Shown: positions 45,276 to 56,314 of the stretch, piece by piece | How the letters are laid out: every line of letters starts with the position of its first letter | Position numbering within the stretch: position 1 is the first letter of the stretch | Source: Lunularia cruciata | Taxonomy: Eukaryota > Streptophyta > Marchantiopsida > Lunulariales > Lunulariaceae | Direction: 5' to 3' | Assembly: GCA_948567375.1 (NCBI GenBank) | Contig: OX419762.1 | Location: 36,871,034-36,935,033 of the forward strand | Length of the DNA: 64,000 nt | Program-made: the position numbers and the translations under genes | Notes under the pieces: model-generated | What the model was told of the DNA's origin: nothing | Database searches by the model: none | Seen by the model: only the letters and a program-made list of their open reading frames with translations

Positions 45276-46800
45276 GATTGAGAACAACTTGCAATGGTAT
45301 ATGCCACCAAGGTATGGAGGCATTACCTCTTGGGGAAACAAGTGATGATGCAAACTGATCACAACCATTGTTGCAAACCTTACACTTGGAACACATGAAG
45401 AGTCAATGATGGGAGGAACAACTCCAACTGTATGACATCAAACTTGAGAACAAACCAGGTTGGTTCCATGTCATCTCTGATGCTTTATCATGACGACCTG
45501 ATTTGAAGTCTCTTCTTCTCATCACAGTGGCAATTTCAATGGTGTCAATTGACTCCAAGGTCCAAAACTAGTTTCTGTCAGCTCTACACCAAGATCACTT
45601 CTTCCAAATGGTACATGGTTGCCTTATGGCATGCGATAAGGAGTGCAACACCTTCTCCATCAAGGAGGGTCTTTTATTCCATGAAGACCGGATCTATGTT
45701 CCAGCTAAAGGTGATATTTGACTTGTGCACCTTCAAGAAGCACATGATTTACCCATTGTTGGTCACATGGGTGTAGACAAGACCTTGGGTACCCTCCAAC
45801 ATCAATGGTGGTGGCCCAACATGACACGAGATGTTCAAGAATTTATCCAATCATGTGAGAGCTACCAACATAACAAGGTCAACAACCAAAAGCGGAGTGG
45901 ACTCCTTCAACCACTTGCCGTTCCATCCGCTCGTTGGGAGCATGTGAGCTTGGATCTCATTACATCCTTGTCATAGACAAAACAAGGACACACCGTTATT
46001 GTGGTGTTTGTGGATAAGCTTAGTAAGCAAATCCACTTGGCACCAACCTATGATACCATGGATGCTCCAACCTTAGCACAAATCTACTTCAACAATGTCT
46101 TCAAGCATCATGGGATGACACGTGTACTCATCTCCGACCGTGATCTTCAATTTACCAAGAAGTTTTGGCAAGCACTCTTCCAAATACTTGGCACCAAGCT
46201 TGCTTTGTCCATGGCCTATCATCCTCAAACTGATGGACAAACCAAATGCACAAATTGTACATTGGAGGATATGATGCGTGCTTTTGTCAATGTCCACCAT
46301 ACCAATTAGGATGAATGTCTTGTAGCTGCAGAATTTGCCTACAACAATTCCAAACATGCAAGCACCGGATTTTCTTCTTTCTTTCTCAATTTTGGCCAAG
46401 ATCCACTTGTTCCAAATTCTCTTCTTGCTCCCTCTTCATCTCAGGTTCCTCATTCTTCCAAATTCTTGACCCCTATATCCCAATCTCTCCAACAAGCCAA
46501 GTCTCACCTCCTTGTTGCTCAGAATCACCAAAAACAATATGTGGACCACCATTGTCGTGATCTTACCTTTGAAGTCAGTGATAAAGTCATGTTATCCTCT
46601 GGTAACCTCCCTCTCCCACTAGATACCCAAGTTCATAAACTTGCCTCTAATTGGACAGGACCCTTTGATATCATTCAAATTGTCTCTCTTGTTGCTTATC
46701 AACTTGCATTGCCTTGTCACATGCGTATCCATCCTATCTTTCATATTTCTAAGTTGAAACCTTTTGTTCCTAGCCCCTCTTGCTTTTCCTTTGGAGTCTA
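45276..46800 (+). pseudogene. E3 integrase
   Basis: HLQEAHDLPIVGHMGVDKTL keeps the His ligands, but the second Cys of the CC pair is Tyr (CESY, near 45868). The core has Asp in VSLDLI and in LISDRDLQF. The catalytic Glu of the QTDGQTE motif is Lys (QTDGQTKC, near 46244). The GPFDIIQIV segment near 46657 is the GPY/F module. The enzyme would be inactive even apart from the stops. Confidence 0.85.
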
Positions 46801-46829
46801 ACCTCTCCCTCTTCCTATCCCTATCAATG

Positions 46830-47000
46830 ATCATGAGGAGTATGAAGTTGATCGTATCCTTGTGAGTCGCCATATTCAACAAGGCCGTCACCAACATACA
46901 GAGTACAAGGTCCTTTGGAAAGAGTATCCCCTTCATGATACCACATAGGGACCTCTTTCTCACCTCCGGAATGCACATAAGGCCATCCAGGAATTCAAAG
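46830..47000 (+). pseudogene. E3 chromodomain
   Basis: EEYEVDRILVSR, HTEYKVLWKEYPLHDTT, then a TAG at the position of the conserved Trp, then LSHLRNAHKAIQEF. This is the C-terminal histone-reader module of chromoviruses. Confidence 0.8.
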
Positions 47001-47030
47001 CTTCATTGGCGACAAGGACATCACCAACTA

Positions 47031-47044
47031 GCGATAGGGGAATA
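47031..47044 (+). other. E3 polypurine tract
   Basis: GCGATAGGGGAATA directly precedes the 3' LTR. Confidence 0.7.
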
Positions 47045-47443
47045 TGTAACAATATGGAGTTTAGCGACAAAGTTAGTCGGGCTTACAAAGTAACACATGA
47101 GACAAATTAGCCTTGTATATTCCGGAAGTATCTAGGAAGCTTCTTGGAAAGCTTCCTGGCTAGCTTAGCTTGCACCTCAAGTCAATAACTTCTAGAAGCT
47201 TCCAACTAGCTTAGCTTGTACCCCAGGTAGGCGGCTTCTAGAAGGAAGCTTCTTGAGAAGCTTCCTAGTTAACTTGGCTTGCACTCTAAGAAAGTGGCTT
47301 GAGGAATCTTCTCAAGGGCCTTGTATGCTACCTATAAATACCAAAGCCAAAGCTCATGCTAGGATTTGGAGTTTTCCCACATTCAAGTGTCCCAATGTGA
47401 GTTTCTATTCTCCTATTTCTCTCCTTGGTCTTGGTCTTTTACA
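47045..47443 (+). repeat. E3 3' LTR with HSEs and TATA box
   Basis: 399 bp. HSE-type arrays are TTCTAGAAGCTTC at 47190-47202 and TTCTAGAAGGAAGCTTC with GAAGCTTC at 47236-47264. TATAAATA at 47333-47340 lies about 70 bp downstream of the last array. The number and arrangement of the GAA/TTC units differ from the 5' LTR by small indels. Confidence 0.95.
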
Positions 47444-49026
47444 CTTTGAGTACTTGGTGATACCATTTGGACTCACCAACACACCAAAAATTTCATGAGT
47501 TTGATGAATGACATATTTGGTCCATACTTAGATAAATCTATTTTCAATTTTCTTGATGACATCTCAATCTACAACAAGATGATGATAGAGCACAAGCAAC
47601 ATCATCTATTTTCATTTTTCTTGATGACATATCAATCTACAAAAAGATGATGATGGAGCACAAGCAACATCTATGAGAAGTCCTCTACATTTTGTGATAG
47701 AATCAATTATATACCAAAAACCCAAAGTGAAATTTTGGCAAGTCTGAAGTAGATTACTTGGGGCATAGAGTGAGTGCAAAAGATATCCAAATATTAATAG
47801 ATAAAATAGAAGTCATTTAGAAATGGAGTGCTCTAAAAGATCAAACTCAACTCAAGAGTTTCATAGGATTGATGAGGTTCTATCTTTGATTTTTCAAGGA
47901 CTTCTCCAAGTTTGCACAACCTCTAATTCCACTTCTTGGCAAGGAGAAGAAGCCAATGTGGAGAATTGGCCTTTTAGGAATTAAAAGATACATTATTACA
48001 TGCACCAATCTTGAAATGATATGGCCCAAAACTTCCAATCAATTTGGCTATCAATGAATCAGGCATTGCAATAAGAGTAGTCCTACAATAGGAATGGAAT
48101 GATAGATAGCTCCCAATTACATATTTGTCTCAAAAGCTATTATCGACAAAATGCAACTATCTCACCATCAAACAAGAAGATTGGCCATTGTCCTTGCAAC
48201 CAAGCATTGGAAGCACTATATTAGCAAGAAGGCATTTGTAGTGGAGATAGACCACAACCCTCTAGTCTACTTTAAGACATAGAATGATCTATCTTGTCAA
48301 TAGATTTGGTGGGTAGAGTGAAGATAATGGTTCAACATTATGATCATATATGTGGAAAGCAAGAAGCAACTTACAATTACCTTCACCCAAATGCCAATGT
48401 TAAACAATCTAGTAGTAGAGATCAAGATGGACCTAGAATTTTGGTCAAGGATTCTCGCTACTACAAAATTTGACCCACAAATGGTTGGAGCTCAATTATC
48501 CAAAAGTGTAACCAATACGCAAGGACTCACCTTTTGTGATGGCAAGTTATGGATCCCAGATGCCCCAAACATAAGAGCCACTATCCTAGCAAACTGTCAT
48601 GATTTTGCCATTGTAAGCCATGTTGGAGTGGACAAAACCTTAGATGTAGTAAAATGCCATTATTACTAGCCTATATGAGCAATAATATGATGGAGTATGT
48701 TGAAAGATACCTTCTTTATCAACAAAATAAATCTTCTAATTAGATTCCCATAGGACTCCTTCAACTCCTACTTATTCCTACACAATGTTGGGAATAGGTT
48801 AGCATGGATCTGGTTTGTGAATTTCTCACAACCACCTCAAGGTTTGACTCCATTGTAGTCTTTGTAGACATATTGAAAATAATGATTCATATGTGTCCTA
48901 TGACCAAGGACATGATTACTTCACAATTAGCTCAATTGTACTTAGCCACATTCTTTTCTCACCATGGCCTATCTTGATTGAGGCACTCAATTTACTTTTT
49001 TTATGTAAGAACACTCTTTGCCATCT
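47444..49026 (+). pseudogene. E4 RT, RNase H and integrase (right part)
   Basis: RT resumes after the E3 duplication with FEYLVIPFGLTN. YVESKKQLTITFTQMPM (about 48343), LTFCDGKLWIPDAPNI and SHVGVDKTLDVVKCHYY follow the E2 order through the integrase zinc domain to the core (near 48810-49020). Many stops; not functional. Confidence 0.75.
47537..47672 (+). repeat. 68-bp tandem duplication spanning the RT FLDD motif in E4
   Basis: Copies at 47537-47604 and 47605-47672 each contain 'ttcttgatgacat', the catalytic FLDD codons. The period is not a multiple of three, so the duplication also shifts the frame. Confidence 0.85.
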
Positions 49027-49456
49027 TGTAAAGATCAAGATCAAGACCAAGGAGAGAAATAAGAGAATGTAAGATCACATTGGGACATTTGAATGAGGGA
49101 AACTATGAATGCACAGCATGAGCTTTGGCTTTGGTATTTATAGGGAGTATAAAAAGCTCTTGAGAAGCTTCTTAAGAAGCTTTCTTGAGCCGCTTTCTTG
49201 GAATGCAAGCCAAGTTAACCAAGAATCTTCCCAAGAAGCTTCCTTCCAAAAGTCGCCCACTTGGCATGCAAGCTTAGCTAGTTGGAAGCTTCTAAAAATT
49301 TCTTTTAGAAACTGCCTACTTGGGGTGCAAGCTAAGCTAGTTGGGAAGCTTCCCAAGAAGCTTCTTAGATACTTCTAGAATATTTAAGGCTAATTTGGCC
49401 TATTTACTACTTTGTTAGCCCCAACTAACTTCATTGTTAAACTCCATATTGTTATA
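49027..49456 (-). mobile_element. Solo LTR of the E3 family, reversed, inserted in E4
   Basis: The reverse complement aligns with the E3 LTR from TGTAAC (changed to TATAAC) to TTTACA. It lies in the E4 integrase, flanked by CATCT (49022-49026) and TATCT (49457-49461), a target duplication with one mismatch. It keeps the TATA box (CTATAAATACC on the minus strand) and HSE-like GAAGCTTCttaaGAAGC arrays. It probably arose by LTR-LTR recombination of a full element. Confidence 0.85.
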
Positions 49457-49586
49457 TATCTTCAAAACCAAACTTGCCATGTCCATGGTATACCATCTAC
49501 AATTTGATGGAAAAATAGAGCGTGCTATTTGCACTATTGGGGACATGCTCTAAGGCTTCACCTTAGGTGAGCAAGATAGGTGGGAT
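49457..49586 (+). pseudogene. E4 integrase, last visible part
   Basis: Text corresponding to E2 37450-37575 (FKTKLAMSMVYH-like, then the ERAI-like Glu region and LGEQDRWD) continues after the solo LTR and stops where the E5 LTR begins. Confidence 0.7.
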
Positions 49587-50272
49587 CGTAACATCCATTT
49601 ATACATGTGTGTGATATTGTGATATTTAGTTTGGTATAACACGTACTTAACAGATATTATTTATATAGAGATAAAGGATAGTTCTAAATTAGTCATGATT
49701 AGCTAAAGTTAGTTATAGTTAAGATAGAGGGGACTTTACTTTAGAGGAAATGAAAAAGATGAGCATCACTATTTTGGATTCTAGTGTGTTGACTTGGTAT
49801 TATTCTTAGGTGTTTGGTTTTGAGGAAAGAGTTGAGAACTCTTGGGCCAATAAGCCTTTTTGGTTTGGATTCTTCTATTGTTCAAGGATAGCTCATGTGA
49901 AGAAATCTTTGACTTAGTGGTTGGGTCAAGACAAGATCACATGCTTAGGAGAATATTCCCATGAGTATGGATATTTCTTTAAATTTTTTACTTTATTTGA
50001 CTTTTAGCCTAGTAAGTTAAGTTACTCTAGTAATTAGTAATTTAGGTGCGTAACTATTTTATAAGTATATAAATAAGGGGTGAGGAGGTACTCATCATCC
50101 TTTAATTTGCAACTATCTCTCTCTCATTGAGTTCTCCAGTGAGTCATGTCTTGAGTCTTGGAGTGTTAGCCTTAGAGGAGTATGATGGATTTGGGATTCC
50201 TTGTCTTCTTAGTCCATGTTACCATAATAACCATCAGAGGTTCATCTTGAGTGAGAGGTAGGCCGGCTTACA
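49587..50272 (+). repeat. E5 5' LTR
   Basis: 686 bp, alignable to the E1 5' LTR. The first base is C instead of T (CGTAACATCC). It ends CTTACA, followed by the primer site TTGGTTCCATAGCCGTGA at 50276-50293. Confidence 0.85.
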
Positions 50273-51152
50273 TTTTTGGTTCCATAGCCGTGATCTCTCT
50301 AGAAGGCAAGATAATGTTCCGTATATAATTTTATATTAGATAGAACGAGGCTATGAGAGTTCACTTGGAGAGAACATTAGGGTAGGAGAGAGTTGAACTT
50401 ATGTTAAAGAACTTGGATATATTTTTATATCTGGTAGTTCATTATGATGTCTTTGAGATGATTTTGTTCATCTTGTACACATGAGAGGATTTGGAGAGGT
50501 TTTGTGAAGTGGATTGGAGATTTTGGGGATTAAGATGATTTTGCATAAAATTCAAAGTTTGAAATCTAGACTTGAAATTTCTATACATAATAGCTTACGT
50601 TATTCTTTAGTTAGCACATTTAAAATTATTGTGAGAACTACTATGCGCACAAGGGTAGAATTTTTGAAACTTGGTAGTGTAAACTGCTCCTGTAATTACA
50701 TGCTCTCTTGAAAATTAAGTAGAGTCTGTCATTTCTTCAGGTTTTTAGTGGATTGTTTTGAAACTTCCCAAGAAATTTCAATGCATTGTATCCTACCTGT
50801 TGACTTAAAATTTAGAGAAAGATCATTCTCTTGTAGAGAGTTATAATTTTTTAAGTGGAGGGTGGTTTCCAAACCAAATCTGAAATATATGTACTGAATA
50901 GAAAGATGCCTAGGCCAAATGGATTTATAAAAAGATCTGAAATTTTTTAAGGAGTGATGCCCTATAGTTGTGATCAAGTCTGAAAATTTTCAAATGATTG
51001 TGACATACAAGTTGAGAGATTTGAGTGACATTGCAAGGGGGGTTCAATTCTGCAAAGTTGAGATCTCATGTATAAGAAGTGTGAGAGCAACAAAAGCATG
51101 TTTGAGTGTTTAGACTCGTCTTGAGAACATGGTGGGTCAATAAAAGTATAAA

Positions 51153-51476
51153 TTGAAGCTATACAAGGTTCCTCAAGAGTTTGAGGTGATTGTAAGGGTG
51201 GATTTGAGGAAAAGAGAGTTTAGAATAAAATTTGAAGACAATGTTGAGAGGATCCAAAAACCAACATCACTTGGGAGAAAGAGTGAGTCCAAGTGCTTTC
51301 TATGTGGAGAGAAGGAAAGTAAGGCAATTTCATGTCCATTGACCTTTGAGAACAAGAGATTGAGGGAAAGGAGAGGCTTACTTGACTTGGGTTTGCATGT
51401 TGGACCTTCTTCACCAAGATTGGGAGGGAGAAGATCTAAAACCAAGGAGTTGTGTGAGGTTTGTGGAATGGAGTGA
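51153..51476 (+). pseudogene. E5 leader ORF with Cys/His motifs
   Basis: An open frame of 107 codons contains RIQKPTSLGRKSESKCFLCG, ISCPLTFENKRLRERRGLLD and KTKELCEVCG. It has the same layout as the E1 leader ORF (28203-28791). The first Cys cluster reads CFLCGEKESKAISC, a knuckle-like spacing with Ser in place of the His. Confidence 0.45.
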
Positions 51477-51829
51477 CATGAGTGTAGTAGAGTAAAAGCA
51501 CTTTTCGAGACTTTGGTGAAGGATCTTGGAAAGAGTCTTAGTATAGCTACAAAAATACTACCTCCTTCATCAACTAGTTTTCAAGATTAGTGATGGAGAT
51601 AATTTTTCAACTTATGGATAAACTATCCATGAGGGTTTGATAAATATGCACTCTAGGATTTGATGTTGCTATAGAAATCTTGGAGCAACCTGAACCTTTT
51701 ATGTTCCCTAGGGTCAATTACTCTCAAATGGTGTTAGTGATGTACATACTCTATTAGTCATAGAGTGAAAATTTTATTTTTTTTGAGAGAAAGATAGTGA
51801 GGGGTTAAGATGGGAAATTTTTGGTTTTC

Positions 51830-52600
51830 TTTGGCAAGGATGGAGAAGATATGGAGGCCTTTGTAAGAGATTTCAAGAGAGCTTGCATAGAAAACAATGA
51901 CAGGAGGAAGAATGAGAGATTGATGAGTAAGGTTACCTTTCTCAAGCAAGGAGATGGATAGAAAGTGAAAGTCTATGTAGAAAGAGTGGAAAAGTTATTG
52001 TCTAGATTTTGCATAATGTTGAAGGAGGGTGAAAATGATGTGGAGACTACTATGATTGGCAAAAGAGATATGATCACCAAGAAGTTTGTAGGAGATTTGA
52101 GACCACAAATTAGAAGCAAGGTGAGATATGAGAAACCTTCTTCCAAGGTTGAAGCTATCAAGATTACAATTCGTGTGGAAGAGAGTTTGGAAGAGGATGA
52201 GAGTGATTTGGTGGTGAAGGAGGTTGTGCATCCTCCTCAAGGTTACAAGTATGGTGGACCTTTTGATACTTTGGTGGCAAGGGTTTCATTACAAGTAGTA
52301 GTTGCTCTAGTTCTTGCACCTCCACCAAAAGATCCACCTCAAACCATCACAAAACAAGTTGTAGATCTCAAGATCAATGTGGTACAACTATAGAAGAAGA
52401 GAGAGGTGGATCAGAATGTAAGGAGAGTGCTAAGGAGTTATGGATAGCTATCCATATAGAGGAAAGCCAACCAACCAACAATTTCAATGATATAATTTTT
52501 TTTTGGTTGTGGAGAAAGAAGCCACATCCAAAGGAATTGCCCAAAGTCCACTTACCATGGAAGAAGGGGTTATGAGGGAGCCAATAGAGAGAAAGAGGGA
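51830..52600 (+). pseudogene. gag: E5 gag
   Basis: VYVERVEKLLSRFCIMLKEG, VGDLRPQIRSKVRYEKPSSK and VVKEVVHPPQGYK match the E1 gag. Where E1 has an intact knuckle, E5 (about 52500-52560) has a frameshift after a T-run, so the Cys/His ligands fall in different frames. Confidence 0.75.
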
Positions 52601-53089
52601 GGTAGTGAAACTCAAGTGGCTCCTAATCCAAACAAAGGTAAGGAGATAACATCTATAGATGTGGTTGAGAGCAAGGATGAGAAGGGAGAGTGCTCAAACT
52701 CCAAGGGTCTTAATTTGGAGCTTTTGGCACAAGAGAAGAAGAGACTTGTTTTGCATAGGATGTGCACTCTTCTCAAGGATACTCTTATGTCTACTAGGAG
52801 CATTTGCACCTCAACACCATCAACAACAAAGAGTCCAAGAAAGAAGTTGGAGATAGAGGACTTCTTGATCTCCAAGCAACAATGGAAGTACAATGTGTTG
52901 GAGGATGTTGGTAGTCACAGGGTTAACATCAAAATGGGCCAATTGATTGCTTTGAACCCTACCTTGAGAAAGGAGCTTAGAGGTGGTTTGAGTTCTACAA
53001 AGAGCAAGAGGAAGAAGCAAGCAAAAGCTCTAGTATCAATGGGAGTGGTGGATGCCAAGCCAACACCATGGGAGGCTTGTGAATATGCC

Positions 53090-53380
53090 TCCAAGATTGA
53101 TGTGAGACTGAATGTCACAACATTAAGGATGCATTGGTTGATGGAGGATCAACAATGAATGCCATGTCAGAAAGGTTGATGAAGAAAGTGTGTATGATAC
53201 CCTCTAGACCTTCAACATTTGTGGTGAACATAACAAACAAGCAACAAGTTCAACCAGTGGGGGTGATGGATTAGGTGGTAGTTTCAATTATGGGAATTCA
53301 AAATCTCATGACTTTTCAAGTCTTAAAGGATTCAAGCTATGATTTACTTCTTGGGAGGCCATGGTTGAGAGCAGCATGCG
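53090..53380 (+). pseudogene. E5 aspartic protease
   Basis: LVDGGSTMNAMSERLMKK-type text with Asp at 53140-53142 and LLLGRPWLRAACA at the end. It preserves the same DGG as E1. Confidence 0.65.
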
Positions 53381-53387
53381 CAACTAA

Positions 53388-54600
53388 TTGATGGCACAAA
53401 GGTCTTTGAGGATTGGGGCATCAATCTATAGAGTCATAGTTATAATCACTAACACCACCAACACTTCACATTCACATACACCATCTTCTTATTATTGGGA
53501 ATCAGATTCAAAAGAAGGAGCTTCAGGTGTGGACATAAGCATGGAGGAGGAGAATTCCACGGAGGAGGATGAATCTGAATTTGATTCATATGTGTATCCC
53601 TTGTGTGCTATGGATTTTGCACCTAAGCCAGAGGTTTTGAAGGACCTAGATAAATCACAATTGACACTTGAGGAAATAGAGAGGAGGTTATCTACCTTCA
53701 AATATGGCCCAAATGTTACCAAGGAGGAGAAGGTGAGATTTGGAGAGAGTTTCTGCAAGTTCATCCACATGTTTGCTTTTAGTTACAAGGATCCAAAGGA
53801 AGTCACCTTGGAGGAGCATAAGATAGAGGTGGAGTCATATGCAAGACAAAAGCAACATTCCATTAGCCCACCAATAGCTTTGGTTGTGAAGGAGGAGATG
53901 GATAAGCTCAAGGAGGTTGGATTTATCTTTGAGGTGGAGAATTCAAAATGTGTGTTTCTAATTGTGATTGTGAAGGAAAAGTATGGCAACCTTTGGGTAT
54001 GTACAAATTACAAGATTATGTGTGGGTTGTTACAAAGAAGGACTACTTCCCATTACCATTCATTGATGAGATCTTGGAGGAGGTTGCAAGTCATGAGAGG
54101 TATAGTTTTGGAGATGGTTATAATGGATATAACCAAATCAAGATTGCACTAGAGCATCAATAACTCACCACATTCACCACTTTCAACAGCATGCCTTTTG
54201 GACTTTGCAATGCTCCAGCCCCATTCCAATGGTCCATGCATAAGGTATTTGAACCTTTCATTGGGAAATTTTTGTGATACTTCATTAATGACTTTTGTGT
54301 CTATGGGAGTAAGGAGGAGCACTTTGAGCACCTAATCAAGATCTTGCAATACTTGGATGAAGAGAATATATCACTCAACCTAGAGAAGTGCTCTTTTGGA
54401 TGTGAAGAAGGTCTACTTTTGGGGCACATCATCTCCAAGGATGGAATAGCAATTGAACATGAAAAGATGAGGAAAATCTTAGACCTTCCATTGCCTTCAA
54501 GCTTGAAAAAGTTATGCCAATTCTTGGAGATGGTTGGGTACTATAGGAGGTTCATCTTCTCATTTTCCAACAAGGTTTATGCATTGACCATCTACATGAA
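53388..54600 (+). pseudogene. E5 reverse transcriptase
   Basis: The linker (SESEFDSYVYPLCAMDFAP-like) and RT segments (KLKEVGFIFEVENSK, YSFGDGYNGYNQIKIA, MPFGLCNAP) match E1. The catalytic box reads FINDF: the first Asp is Asn, so the polymerase is dead. LNLEKCSFGCEEGLLLGHII and FLEMVGYYRRFIFSFS follow. Confidence 0.8.
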
Positions 54601-55175
54601 GAAGGGTGTAGATTACATGGTGATTTTGGAAGACAAGGAGACTCTTAAAGTTTTTGAGGAGTTCAAGCAATCCCTTGTTGTAGCTTCAATTCTTGCTAAA
54701 CCTGATTGCAGTAAGCCTTTCATCCTCTATATTGATGCTTCTAATGTAGCTATAGGATGCACTCTTAGCCAATTGGACCAAGATGGGCATGATCATCCAA
54801 TAGCTTATGCTAGTAGACAGATGGTTTTAGTAAAAAATAATTACTCTATTACGTAGAGAGAAGTGTTGGTAGTGATCTTTGGTCTAAAGAAGTTTAGACA
54901 CTACTTGATTGCAGGGAAAGTCACCATTATCGTAGATCACAAGGCTTTGAAGTACGTCTTCAACAAGCCTTATGTGGAAGGGAAGCTAGCAAGGTGAATG
55001 ATACTCTTGTCTGAGTATGACTACACCATTGAGGATAGGTCAGAGACGAAATATGCAAATGTTGATTTGTTATCTAGTGCTTATGATCATGATAGAGATG
55101 AGCCAATGGATGATTCCTTCCCAGATGAGGAGCTCATGACAATCTTAGTCACTCAAGAGGTTGTCACGCCATTTG
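54601..55175 (+). pseudogene. E5 RNase H
   Basis: FILYIDASNVAIGCTLSQ carries the first catalytic Asp, IIVDHKALKYVFNKP a later one, and ANVDLLSSAYDHD ends the domain. Stops lie at about 54854 and 54995. The following acidic tail MDDSFPDEELMTI leads to the E6 junction. Confidence 0.8.
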
Positions 55176-56212
55176 TAGTGTTGCATCTAGATTGCTCAGA
55201 CACTAGAGTTTTAGTGATAGTAGTTAGAGTTATTTTTGTAGTATCTTAGAGACTACTTTCCGATGGTCAGATTTGGTGTTTGGGGTACTGATTTCACGGT
55301 GGGGCCCACCGTCACTTTGCATCGTTTGCACCGTCGAGTGTGCCATCAGTGGGACCATTTGGGTTTTAGAGCTAGCTCAAGTCCAGGGGTATAGTTTTGA
55401 AGTGAGCTTGAGAGAGCTCACTTCTCTGATGTTGAGCCTTTGAGTTCCTGGTTATGGTGGACAGAGGCCGGTGAGCGTCACCTGGATTCTCTATGCTTGA
55501 GTGGGTGTGGCTTGACTGTTAACAGTGCCCAGTTGTTGGCAGTTTATAGAGTGACAAATCAAGTACTGATCTGAGTTGAGTTGAGTTGAGAGTGGTAAGC
55601 AATCTGATTACATCAGAGAAGTGAAGTCAAAGGGAAATCGGGTGCAGGAACTTTGAGTGTTGGTGGTATCTCCAAACTCGGTGGATCATTGGTAGCTCGA
55701 TTCAAGTTCAATGTTTCTCTAGTGTGCAGAAGCTCATTTGATTGATACAAATTTGGCAGTTAGGCGGACGGTGTGCGGAAGCGCTGGCCAAATTTCGAGT
55801 AAAGAAGGAGCAAATTTTGAGCAGTGGTTGTGATTTTGAGCTCAAGAGGTGAAGGTAGGACCAATTTGCTGCGAGTTGGGCTCAAAAAGTCAAATTGAAG
55901 TTGGAGTTGTGAAGCTATTCTCATGAATTTGTGATTTGGAGAAACTTGTGTTGTCAATTTGGCTCGAGTGGAAAGTTAGCTAGGGATTTGGTGGACAACC
56001 AACTTTAGGGTTTACGTCAGATTTTGGTTGGGATTTACGTTAGATTTTGGCCAGATTTGGAGGAGTTTTGCTATTTTGAGGCTTCAAGGCATAGGGCTAT
56101 GAGAGGCTACAAAGGCCTAGAAGGGCTTGCAAGCCAGCTTGCTGGCGTGAGGCTAGCTAGTTTAGAGTAGATCTTGGTCATTGGTTGGCAAAATCTGCCT
56201 TTCATGCTAGAT

Positions 56213-56290
56213 TGTGCGCAATAGGGTTTGACCCCTAGATCTCTTGTTAGTAGACTAGTGCCCTAGCCAACTGGTCCACCCTCACTTGTT
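56213..56290 (-). repeat. tRNA-like sequence in E6 leader/LTR
   Basis: On the minus strand TGGACCAGTTGG fits box A and GGGGTCAAACCC fits box B, separated as in a tRNA, with a good T-arm (TAGGG/CCCTA). The anticodon stem does not pair well, so this is a tRNA relic or SINE head rather than a working tRNA gene. Confidence 0.35.
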
Positions 56291-56314
56291 GTCCTAGTGA
56301 TTGTGCCACTAGAG

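Larger units (their letters stand above)
41857..47443 (+). mobile_element. E3: chromovirus with heat-shock-element-rich LTRs, inserted in E4
   Basis: 5,587 bp with LTRs of 400 and 399 bp (41857-42256 and 47045-47443), TGTAAC...TTTACA/TTTACACA-type ends, perfect CTTTG duplications, a tRNA-Met primer site and a polypurine tract. It encodes gag, protease, RT, RNase H, integrase and a chromodomain, all with stops or substitutions. The LTRs differ more than those of E2, including several small indels, so the insertion is older. Confidence 0.95.
40134..49586 (+). mobile_element. E4: decayed E2-family chromovirus, host of E3 and a solo LTR
   Basis: This is recognised by colinearity with E2. It starts inside gag (GATGCTTGGGAATGATC at about 40140 matches E2 34180) and continues through protease (41009-41242), RT up to 41856, then after E3 from 47444 through RT, RNase H and integrase to 49026. 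After the solo LTR it runs from 49457 to 49586, where E5 begins. Every domain is broken by stops and indels. No LTRs of its own are visible in the window. Confidence 0.8.
49587..55178 (+). mobile_element. E5: second E1-family retrotransposon, interrupted by E6
   Basis: This is colinear with E1 from the LTR (49587-50272) through leader ORF, gag, protease and RT, and extends further into RNase H (54640-55070), which E1 lacks. It is inserted into the E4 integrase. Its sequence stops near 55178, where E6 begins; the right part should lie beyond the window. Stops and frameshifts are frequent. Confidence 0.8.

Noticed and set aside
56213..56290. Functional tRNA gene
   Set aside because: Box A, box B and T-arm are present, but the anticodon stem and acceptor stem pair poorly and there is no clear T-tract terminator.
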